A stretch of DNA of 51,540 nucleotides from positions 1 through 51,540 of the forward strand of contig CALHAM010000074.1 in assembly GCA_937934275.1 (NCBI GenBank), written 5' to 3'. Source of the stretch: an uncultured Saprospiraceae bacterium. Its GTDB lineage: Bacteria; Bacteroidota; Bacteroidia; Chitinophagales; Saprospiraceae. Shown piece by piece: positions 43,033 to 49,753 of this stretch. Both the position numbers and the translations under genes were made by a program. Below the pieces are notes generated by a model. That model made no database searches, was not told the origin of the DNA, and saw only the letters and a list, made by a program, of their open reading frames with translations. Every line of letters begins with the position of its first letter. The first letter of the stretch is position 1.

Positions 43033-44697
43033 TTAGCGGACAATAGCGACGGGCATATTGGGGTCGTAGCCGCCTTTGATGACGGGGCTTTGGCGATTGC
43101 CCGTATAGGCCCGCACGTGCTCGTAAACGAAGTCGTGTAGTTCCTGAACGGTTACAATTTTGTCGCGGTTTTTATCGGCTTCGCCTTTGAGGCCGCGGAT
43201 GAGGAAGTGGCTAAACACCCCTTGGCGCAGGCCGGCAGACTCCAAGGAGGTTTCGTCGGCTTTCGAAGACATGAGTAGGGCTGTGCCTGAAACGGCTTTG
43301 GAGAGCACCTGATAGTACTGGGCTAGCCCGGTTTCACCGGTACCCGAGCGCATGGCGATGAGGCTGCCGGAGTGGCAAGCGTCGGCGATGATGAGTTTGT
43401 AGCGGGCTTTGCTCTTGTTAAACATTCCGGCAATTTCCTCGTGGGCAATTTTGTTGTTGTAGCCGTCGAAGTCGATGGGCAGGAACGAGCCGTTGAGGCC
43501 GTGGCCAGAGAAATAGAAGATGACCAAGTCGTTGGGGCTGGCTAAATCGAACAGCTCTTGCAGGGTGCCCAGAACGTTGTGCCGCGTTGCGTCCTCGTCG
43601 ATAAGGATACGCACCTGTTCGTCGGGCAGGGCGCCGCCCTCATAGCTTTTCAGGAAGGCGTAGAAGCGATAGGCGTCGTCGTCGGTGTAGCGCAGGGCGG
43701 GCATGTGGTCGTAGGCAGCAACGCCCACGACGAGCGCCCAGACTTTAATTTGGGTGACGCCCGGGGGCGTGGGGGCAGGCAGCGAGACGACGGGCTTGAC
43801 CTCAGTGGGCGGCTGTTTGCCGATGTATTCGCCGGCGCGCCAGTAGCCGACTACTTCGGTGCCGTCTTTGAGGTAGAGCGTGCCCTTGCCCGAGTAGGCG
43901 CCTTCGGCCCATTCTCCGCGATAGTAGTCGCCGTTGGCATACAAGCAGGTGCCGAAGCCATGCGGCTGCCCATGGACAAACTCGCCGGTGTACTTGGCCG
44001 ACCCTTCGCGATACACGTAGGTGCCCTTGCCGTTTTCGCAGTCGCCCTCGATGCAACCGATGCGGTCGCTTTCGATGAGGCCCGAGCCGATGAACTCGCC
44101 TTCGCGCCATTGGCCGGTCTCTTGCTTGCCGTTGGCATAGGTGCGCGTACCGCGGCCGTGCGGATAGTTTTCCTTGAACTCGCCGACGTATCGGCTGCTG
44201 TCGGCAAAATAGAAGGTGCCTTGACCGTTGAACTTGCCGTTGACGAATTCACCCTCATATTTGCTGCCGTCTGGGTAGGCAAAGATGCCAAAGCCGTTTT
44301 TGCAATCGCCTACCAGACAACCCGACTGAATGTTGGTGCCGTCGTCTTGCTGCTCCTCTTTCTTCTTGACGATGTATTCTTCCAGGATGTTGCCGTTTTC
44401 ATCTACGGGTTTGCCGCGCTTCCACAACCCCGTGCGCTTCGTACCGTCGGGATAGGTTTTAGTGCCGCGGCCATCCGGATAGCGGTGTTTCCACTCGCCG
44501 CTGTACTTACTGCCGTCGGTGTAGTAGCACACGCCAATGCCGTGAATTTCACCGTCTTTGAAGTCGCCGATGTATTTCGCCCCCGAAGGGTAAATGTAAG
44601 TGCCACGGCCGTTGATGCAGTCCCCTTGCACGCATTGGGCCTGAGCGCCGAGCACTAAGGCGGCCAAGAGAAACAGGAAGAGCACTATTCGCTTCAT
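43033..44697 (-). CDS. Exported MORN-repeat protein with C-terminal caspase-like (C14) domain
   Basis: Protein of 554 residues. A signal peptide (MKRIVLFLFLLAALVLGAQAQ) is followed by a long series of MORN repeats (YIGDFKDGEIHGIG, YSGEWKHRYPDGRG, YEGEFVNGKFNGQG, YVGEFKENYPHGRG, YTGEFVHGQPHGFG, YRGEWAEGAYSGKG). These are arranged in three blocks each opened by C-x-x-GDC-x-NG (CVQGDCING, CLVGDCKNG, CIEGDCENG). After a Pro-rich linker the caspase fold begins (KVWALVVGVAAYDHMPALRYTDDDA) with catalytic His399 in YFSGHGLNG and Cys441 in ADACHSGS. Both catalytic residues are present, so it should be active, probably outside the cytoplasm. Related caspase-MORN proteins occur in Saprospirales; their role is unknown. 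Confidence 0.88.
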   Translation of the reverse strand: MKRIVLFLFLLAALVLGAQAQCVQGDCINGRGTYIYPSGAKYIGDFKDGEIHGIGVCYYTDGSKYSGEWKHRYPDGRGTKTYPDGTKRTGLWKRGKPVDENGNILEEYIVKKKEEQQDDGTNIQSGCLVGDCKNGFGIFAYPDGSKYEGEFVNGKFNGQGTFYFADSSRYVGEFKENYPHGRGTRTYANGKQETGQWREGEFIGSGLIESDRIGCIEGDCENGKGTYVYREGSAKYTGEFVHGQPHGFGTCLYANGDYYRGEWAEGAYSGKGTLYLKDGTEVVGYWRAGEYIGKQPPTEVKPVVSLPAPTPPGVTQIKVWALVVGVAAYDHMPALRYTDDDAYRFYAFLKSYEGGALPDEQVRILIDEDATRHNVLGTLQELFDLASPNDLVIFYFSGHGLNGSFLPIDFDGYNNKIAHEEIAGMFNKSKARYKLIIADACHSGSLIAMRSGTGETGLAQYYQVLSKAVSGTALLMSSKADETSLESAGLRQGVFSHFLIRGLKGEADKNRDKIVTVQELHDFVYEHVRAYTGNRQSPVIKGGYDPNMPVAIVR

Positions 44698-44786
44698 GTT
44701 GCAGTCGGATAAAGTCGATTTAGTAACGAAAATTTTTTGCGCCTGTTTAAACCCGTTGGTGCGCAAATTATTGCACTGGTAACCCC

Positions 44787-44794
44787 TACTTTCG
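44787..44794 (+). promoter_or_regulatory. Possible -7 box (TACTTTCG) for the ChaN-like gene
   Basis: One mismatch to TAnnTTTG, 33 bases before the ATG at 44828, in the 130-base divergent gap shared with the caspase gene. Confidence 0.3.
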
Positions 44795-44827
44795 CCCTGC
44801 GCTTGCGTTTGCGCTAAAAAAGTTAGG

Positions 44828-45688
44828 ATGGTGAAGAAAAGGTACTTGCTCTTGCTTGTTCTGTGGATAGGCGCTTTTCCCGCTTTTTCCCAAAAAAAGA
44901 TGGCCTACCGCCTCTACGACGCCCGCGGGCGGGCCGTGTCGTACGAAAAAATGCTCAAAGCCCTTAGCCGACAAGACATCGTGCTCTTTGGCGAATTTCA
45001 CAACAACCCCATCGCCCACTGGCTTCAGCTGGAGCTAACAAAGGACCTCCACTCGCTGCGCCCGCTGACGCTGGGTGCTGAAATGTTTGAAACCGACAAC
45101 CAGTACTTCCTCAACGCGTATCTGAGCGGCGAAATAGACGAGCGCGGGTTAGACTCACTGGCCCGCCTGTGGCGCAACTACAAAACCGACTACGCTCCTG
45201 TGGTGCGCTTTGCCAAAAGCCAGGGCCTGCCCTTTGTCGCCACCAACATCCCGCGCAAGTACGCCGCCATGGTAGCGCGCGGCGGCTTCGAGGCGCTCGA
45301 CACATTGCCCCTCATCGAAAAAGCCCTGATGGCTCCCTTACCTATCTCCTACGACCCCGAACTGCCCGGCTACAAGAACATGCTGACGATGTTTGGCGAT
45401 CACGCCAGCGAAAACTTCCCCAAGGCACAGGCGATAAAAGACGCCACCATGGCGCATTTCATCCTTCAAAACTTCGCGCCTGGGCGGCTCTTCTTACACC
45501 TCAACGGCGCCTATCACTCCGATAACTACGAAGGTATTGTGTGGTACTTGCGCCGCCAACGCCCCGAACTGCGCTGTGCCACCATCTCCACCGTGCAGCA
45601 AGCCGACGTGACACGCCTGCTGCCTGAGCACCGCAAACGGGCCGATTTCATCCTCTGCGTGGACGAAGATATGACCACCACCTACTGA
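44828..45688 (+). CDS. ChaN-like haem/iron-associated exported protein
   Basis: Protein of 286 residues with signal peptide MVKKRYLLLLVLWIGAFPAFSQ (no lipobox Cys). The ChaN/haem-binding uptake fold is visible: DIVLFGEFHNNPIAHWLQLEL, LTLGAEMFETDNQ, FVATNIPRKYAAMVARGG, AIKDATMAHFI and LHLNGAYHSDNYEGIVWYL. Campylobacter ChaN binds haem pairs through a surface Tyr and is iron regulated; whether this protein binds haem is not evident. It is convergent with the conflict gene cluster, the stops being 16 bases apart. Confidence 0.85.
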   Translation: MVKKRYLLLLVLWIGAFPAFSQKKMAYRLYDARGRAVSYEKMLKALSRQDIVLFGEFHNNPIAHWLQLELTKDLHSLRPLTLGAEMFETDNQYFLNAYLSGEIDERGLDSLARLWRNYKTDYAPVVRFAKSQGLPFVATNIPRKYAAMVARGGFEALDTLPLIEKALMAPLPISYDPELPGYKNMLTMFGDHASENFPKAQAIKDATMAHFILQNFAPGRLFLHLNGAYHSDNYEGIVWYLRRQRPELRCATISTVQQADVTRLLPEHRKRADFILCVDEDMTTTY

Positions 45689-45704
45689 AGCCTCGCAGCC
45701 AACC

Positions 45705-48101
45705 CTATGGCTCAACGGAATCGGCGAGATCATCCAATTGCCTCAGCAGCCCGGCGACAATCTGAGTGTGCGGATGTTGCTCTCCCAACTGCCGCGCAAA
45801 GACTCGATGCGCTTTTTCGAGCAGCCTTTGCGCCTCCGCCAACTCGCCCATCTCGGCCAGCACAACGCCCAGGTTGGAGTAACTCACCGCCGTGGTGGGA
45901 TGGTCCGGCCCGAAATTGCGTTCGTAGGATTTCAGCGCCTTTTCCAACAGGCCCTTGGCGCCGGCGTAGTCGCCCAAAGCATGAAGTACAGTAGCCAGGT
46001 TGGAGTACCTCACCGCCGTGGTGGGATGGTCCGGCCCGAAATTGCGTTCGTCGGATTTCAGCGCCTTTTCCAACAGGCCCTTGGCGCCGGCGTAGTCGCC
46101 CAAAGCCTTAAGGACTAAGCCCAGGTTGGAGTAACTCACCGCCGTGGTGGGATGGTCCGGCCCGAAATTGCGTTCGGCGGATTTCAGCGCCTTTTCCAAC
46201 AGGCCCTTGGCGCCGGCGTAGTCGCCCAAAGCCTGAAGGACTAAGCCCAGGTTATTTTGGAGTCGCGCTTTTTCCAAAAAATCTTCTTTGGAGAGGGCCT
46301 GGAGCAATTCCAGCCCGTAGGGTATCCATGGGAATTTGTCTATCGGGTTGTCTTTGGTTTGGTCTATCGAGAGTTTTTCGGTGAAGGTTTCTACCAGCGG
46401 CATCAAATCCGCTGCGCTTGCGGGCTGAAGGTGGGCCACTGCGGTGCGGATGAGGCGGTGGCAGCCGAAGCGCTGGTCGCTTCCCGATTGGGTCAGCCAG
46501 CCCAATTGGCGCAGTCGGCGCACGCGATTGGCAAACGGCGCTTTGCGCTCTTGCTCCACCTTCAACCACGCCATGAGGTCGGCGATCGGATAGCCCTCGG
46601 CGCTGGGCGGCAAGGCGGCGATCTGTTTCAGCGTCAGCATCAGATCGGCATCCGATGCGATGCCGGACAAATCGAAGGCCCACTGCAGGTGCCGGTAAAG
46701 CTGGGTCTCCTCGCCGGCATGGGGGACATAGATGTCGATCCGCAGCCGTGGATCATCCAGCGCCCTCTTGTCGAAGTAGTCGGTCAGCTCCTTTACCGCA
46801 CGGATTTCGGGGTGATGCGCCAGCGTTTTGGCAAACAGCTCGATGCTCAGCGTGTGGTAGTCCAGCTTTTGTAAGAAGGCTGCCAGGTCTTCGTCGGATT
46901 GCGGTTTGTCGGGGCAGTGCCGCCGGAAGAGTTCGATGGCGGCCTCTTGGCTCAGCTTGCCCAATTCATACACGGCGAAATCGCCGAAGGTTTGTCTGGA
47001 AGTGAGCAGGATGTCCCAGTGCCTGTCGGAGGGCAGCCAGTCTTTCACACGGCAAACGGCATCGTCTGCGTTGTCCAACACCATGAGGTTTTTGCCGTCC
47101 TGGTTTTGAAGGGCCCGCAGCGCGCGTCGGAGTAGGTCGTCGGGGGTTTCGCCCTGCTCTTTTCGAATTTCGAGCGCGCCGAGAAGCGCCGCATCGCCGG
47201 CAACGGATTGGGCCAAGGACTCCTTTACCTCTATCCACAACAAGCGGTCGTACTCGTCTTCGTAGTTGTGGACGTATAACTTGGCCAGGGTGGTTTTGCC
47301 GATACCTCCGACGCCGTTCATGAGCAGGAGTTGGGAGGAGTCCGCCAGCTTTCTCCTAAGTTGGGCGAGATCGTCGCCCCGACCTATGACTTCCCGGTTG
47401 CTGATGCGCGGCACTATGGTGAGGCGTCGGGCGCTTCGCGAGCGACTTTCGCGCTTGGCCGTTTCCCAATACCCATCGCTTGAGTGGTGGTGCGCCTGGT
47501 TTTCGCGGTACGCGTCTTCGAAATGGCGCGCAAACAAACCAGCCGGTAAGATGAGGGCGTCGTCGCTGGGCGCTTTCATCCAATACACGACGCCGAAAAA
47601 CTCGGCGGTGTCGGCGTTGAGCACCGGCGTGCCGCTGCTGCCCGGATGGATGGCATCCAGCGAAATCCGAAAAACCGAATGTCCGTTGTGGACGGCTTCC
47701 TCCTTCAGAACGGGTACGATACCCGCTCCGCCCGGGTACAGGCGGTTGTAGGTCCACGCCCATAGCTTTTGTTCCGCCCGACTGGACGCGGCGGCCTTGA
47801 GGTTGACGCATCGGGTAGAGACGTCCCGCCCCAGATCCACCACCAACAGGTCGAGGTCCGGAAAGTATTTGGTGTTGTCATCGCGCAGAGCGAACTCGCC
47901 TTCGACGCCGTCTAATCGAAACGAGGCCGTCAGCCAGGCGCGAGTGGCATCGTCGTAGAGCACGTGGCGGCAGGTAGCGAGCTTTCGGGGCGTAATGAAA
48001 AAGCCCGTGCCCAGTATGTCGTCGTTGGGTCCGGTGATTTTCACCGTACAGGCTTTTGTCAATCGTTTAAGCGGCGAGCGATCGAGATGGGTCGGTGTCA
48101 T
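45705..48101 (-). CDS. Trypsin-like protease / NB-ARC STAND NTPase / TPR protein (conflict system)
   Basis: Single 798-residue polypeptide without a signal peptide. Residues about 15-190 are a trypsin-like serine protease with an intact triad: His46 (ATCRHVLY), Asp82/84 (PDLDLLVVDL) and Ser156 (HPGSSGTPVLN). Residues about 235-430 are an NB-ARC/STAND NTPase: Walker A GVGGIGKTT at 263-271, Walker B LMVLDNAD at about 339-346, ILLTSRQ and LDYHTLSIEL. A winged-helix region (about 470-560) follows, then TPRs of kinesin-light-chain type from about 610; three 42-residue units (624-749) are nearly identical. This is the design of prokaryotic STAND conflict proteins: protease effector, NTPase switch, repeat sensor. 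It directly follows the Trypco1-like gene (TGA then ATG, no gap). Targets and triggers are unknown. Confidence 0.9.
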   Translation of the reverse strand: MTPTHLDRSPLKRLTKACTVKITGPNDDILGTGFFITPRKLATCRHVLYDDATRAWLTASFRLDGVEGEFALRDDNTKYFPDLDLLVVDLGRDVSTRCVNLKAAASSRAEQKLWAWTYNRLYPGGAGIVPVLKEEAVHNGHSVFRISLDAIHPGSSGTPVLNADTAEFFGVVYWMKAPSDDALILPAGLFARHFEDAYRENQAHHHSSDGYWETAKRESRSRSARRLTIVPRISNREVIGRGDDLAQLRRKLADSSQLLLMNGVGGIGKTTLAKLYVHNYEDEYDRLLWIEVKESLAQSVAGDAALLGALEIRKEQGETPDDLLRRALRALQNQDGKNLMVLDNADDAVCRVKDWLPSDRHWDILLTSRQTFGDFAVYELGKLSQEAAIELFRRHCPDKPQSDEDLAAFLQKLDYHTLSIELFAKTLAHHPEIRAVKELTDYFDKRALDDPRLRIDIYVPHAGEETQLYRHLQWAFDLSGIASDADLMLTLKQIAALPPSAEGYPIADLMAWLKVEQERKAPFANRVRRLRQLGWLTQSGSDQRFGCHRLIRTAVAHLQPASAADLMPLVETFTEKLSIDQTKDNPIDKFPWIPYGLELLQALSKEDFLEKARLQNNLGLVLQALGDYAGAKGLLEKALKSAERNFGPDHPTTAVSYSNLGLVLKALGDYAGAKGLLEKALKSDERNFGPDHPTTAVRYSNLATVLHALGDYAGAKGLLEKALKSYERNFGPDHPTTAVSYSNLGVVLAEMGELAEAQRLLEKAHRVFARQLGEQHPHTQIVAGLLRQLDDLADSVEP
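45855..46232 (-). repeat. Three nearly identical 126-base tandem repeats encoding TPRs
   Basis: Three in-frame units of 126 bases (42 residues, ALGDYAGAKGLLEKALKS followed by xERNFGPDHPTTAV). The same 33-base segment recurs at 45891, 46017 and 46143, exactly 126 apart. The few differences fall mainly at codons within helix surface positions (S/D/Y before ERNFG; Q/K/H before ALGDY; S/R after TTAV). A fourth, diverged unit follows at the C-terminus. Confidence 0.93.
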
Positions 48102-48434
48102 TCAGGCATTTTTATTGCCGTGATCAAACTCCCAGGTTAGCGAAAATTTGATGCTTCCCTTTCCGGAGACATTGCAGATTTTGGAAAACACGTCGCCGCC
48201 TTTTTTTTCCAGTTCAATGGAAAATTCAGCGGTAACCTTATCGGGCTTGGCGCTCTGGATGGCGGCCTTGATGTCGGCGGCCAAACTCGACACCGCCTTC
48301 AGCGCCTGCTGCGCGCTCAGTTGCATGTTCCGCACAGAAACAGGACCGTCGTAATCGGAGTCGGCGGCGACTTCCATCAGGATGACGACGCCGTCCGAGA
48401 GCTTGACTTCAGCAGAAGTGGTGGAGTTTTCCAT
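48102..48434 (-). CDS. Trypsin-co-occurring domain 1 (Trypco1)-like small protein
   Basis: Protein of 110 residues starting MENSTTSAEVKLSDG. It follows the Trypco1 pattern: an N-terminal strand pair (VVILMEVA), a central helix (LSAQQALKAVSSLAADIKAAIQ), then VTAEFSIELEKKGG (68-80) and a final GSIKFSLTWEF (93-103), comparable with the family's EFGxKLSAEAG and VTLTW ends. Trypco1 proteins are encoded beside trypsin-STAND conflict proteins and are proposed to be recognition or activation partners. Its stop codon is immediately followed by the ATG of the protease-NTPase gene, so the two are probably translationally coupled. The frame to 48494 would cross the promoter and is rejected. Confidence 0.8.
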   Translation of the reverse strand: MENSTTSAEVKLSDGVVILMEVAADSDYDGPVSVRNMQLSAQQALKAVSSLAADIKAAIQSAKPDKVTAEFSIELEKKGGDVFSKICNVSGKGSIKFSLTWEFDHGNKNA

Positions 48435-48466
48435 AGGCTCCGATGGTTTAAGCAGTAAATGAGCAC

Positions 48467-48495
48467 GAAAGGTAAACAAAAACGCGTTTTTCAAA
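48467..48495 (-). promoter_or_regulatory. Putative promoter of the conflict operon (TTTG-N17-TACCTTTC)
   Basis: On the minus strand TTTG (48492-48495) and TACCTTTC (48467-48474; one mismatch to TAnnTTTG) lie 32 bases before the Trypco1 ATG. This gives the module its own promoter, independent of sodA, whose terminator lies further upstream. Confidence 0.4.
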
Positions 48496-48669
48496 GTGTG
48501 CGTTTATTTTCATTTTTTTCATTTCGTTGTGCTTGCCATTGGAATAATACAAGGGCGAAGGGCTTTATGAGGCCGTTTCGCTCCACTTTTAGCCAGTGGG
48601 GAGTCTTGTGCCGAGGGAAAAGCCGGAAGGTGAGAAGCCATAAACCTTCCGCAAGTTGGAGCAAAAAGG

Positions 48670-48703
48670 GCAGGCTCTCCGCCTTTTTGGGCGGAGAGCC
48701 TGC
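48670..48703 (-). terminator. Rho-independent terminator after sodA
   Basis: A 14-bp perfect stem GCAGGCTCTCCGCC (48670-48683) and GGCGGAGAGCCTGC (48690-48703) with a 6-base loop. On the minus strand it is followed by CCTTTTTGC. Confidence 0.85.
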
Positions 48704-48737
48704 TTTCGAAAAGTAAAACGAGTGGTCTAAGCCGTTT

Positions 48738-49349
48738 TTATGAGCGCGCAGCCGCGTAGTGCCGAGCAACGGCGTCCCAGTTGACTACATTCCACCACGC
48801 TTCTACGTAATCGGGCCGGCGGTTTTGGTAGTGCAGGTAATAGGCGTGCTCCCAAACGTCAATGCCGAGGATGGGGGTACCGGGCTTTTCGGCCACGTCC
48901 ATGAGCGGGTTGTCTTGGTTGGGGGTGCTGGTGATGAACAGGTTACCATCGGCACCTACACACAGCCAAGCCCAGCCGGAGCCAAAGCGCCCAATGGCGG
49001 CAGCGGCAAATTGCTTTTTAAACTCCTCAAAAGAGCCGAAGGTACTCTCAATAGCCGAAGCCAAGCTCCCCGAGGGCTGACCGCCGCCTTTTGGCGACAT
49101 GAGGTTCCAGAAAAAAGTGTGGTTCCAGTGGCCTCCGCCGTTGTTGCGAACGGCAACCGGCAATTTAGACACTTGGGCGAGCAAGGCCTCCAAAGACTTG
49201 TTCTCGTGCTCGGTGCCTTGGATGGCTGCATTGAGGTTGTTCACGTAAGCGGCATGGTGCTTACCGTGGTGGATTTCCATGGTGCGCGCATCAATGTGCG
49301 GCTCCAGCGCATCGTGCGCATAGGGCAGGTCGGGAAGTGTAAAAGCCAT
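48738..49349 (-). CDS. sodA: Superoxide dismutase (Fe/Mn family)
   Basis: Converts superoxide to oxygen and hydrogen peroxide in the cytoplasm. It has 203 residues with all four metal ligands: His27 (MEIHHGKHH), His77 (GHWNHTFFW), Asp164 and His168 ([20 protein letters not shown]). [10 protein letters not shown] is also conserved. Fe or Mn preference, or cambialistic use, cannot be fixed by eye, so the symbol follows the Mn-type convention. Monocistronic: a strong terminator follows. Confidence 0.96.
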   Translation of the reverse strand: MAFTLPDLPYAHDALEPHIDARTMEIHHGKHHAAYVNNLNAAIQGTEHENKSLEALLAQVSKLPVAVRNNGGGHWNHTFFWNLMSPKGGGQPSGSLASAIESTFGSFEEFKKQFAAAAIGRFGSGWAWLCVGADGNLFITSTPNQDNPLMDVAEKPGTPILGIDVWEHAYYLHYQNRRPDYVEAWWNVVNWDAVARHYAAARS

Positions 49350-49753
49350 AGAGCAAAAAGGGTTTTTCTTACTTGCACAATAACTTTCACAACAGCAGCC
49401 GCTCCGGATAGTTTAGGCGCTTCTCAAAAGTTTAACGCCCGACATTCCTTTGAATATCGGGCGCCTTCATCTGACTAACGTTTGTTTGCCTGCATCGTCT
49501 CTTGGTATAGCGTGTTGCTCGAGAACGATACAAAAGATGCGAACGCTGCGACTGATTGTTTACATTCGAGAGCGGATTCTCTCGCTTTTTTTGAGTACTT
49601 GTGTGTAAAGGGCTTTTAAAAGAGTGGGGGGCAGGGGCAGTAGATTCTGTAATGCGGTCTTTGTGATGCCCACGGTACAAAAGTGTGGGCATTGGCGCAT
49701 TCGCCTATCCGTACAAATACGCGATTTTAACACCAGGGAAAACCCTGAGTGCG
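49350..49753. other. Intergenic region of 404 bases
   Basis: Spacer between the histidine kinase and sodA, both on the minus strand. It contains a hairpin at 49436-49463 and a 5-bp hairpin (49734-49738 with 49743-49747) just after the kinase stop. A minus-strand frame of 86 residues (49432-49692) is basic and low-complexity and is probably chance. Confidence 0.6.
49436..49463 (-). terminator. Hairpin with one mismatch, possible terminator or sodA leader element
   Basis: CGCCCGACATTC (49436-49447) pairs with GAATATCGGGCG (49452-49463) apart from one C-A mismatch, with a 4-base loop. On the minus strand TTAAACTTTTGAG follows. It could end the kinase transcript or lie in the sodA promoter region. 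Confidence 0.4.

Larger units (their letters stand above)
48435..48737. other. Intergenic region of 303 bases
   Basis: Lies between sodA and the conflict operon. It holds the sodA terminator (48670-48703) and the operon promoter candidate (48467-48495). The short open frames here (for example 48491-48769 minus) are low-complexity and not supported. Confidence 0.6.

Noticed and set aside
43558-44658. A 366-residue open frame on the plus strand opposite the MORN region
   Set aside because: It is the antisense of the MORN repeats; its composition (Ala, Val, Gly runs) and lack of any motif show that it arises from the codon bias of the real gene.
45855-46232. Possible CRISPR array
   Set aside because: The direct repeats are 126 bases, in frame, contiguous and without spacers; they encode TPR units.
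49432-49692. An 86-residue minus-strand frame before sodA
   Set aside because: Highly basic and low-complexity, with a hairpin inside; no support for a real protein.
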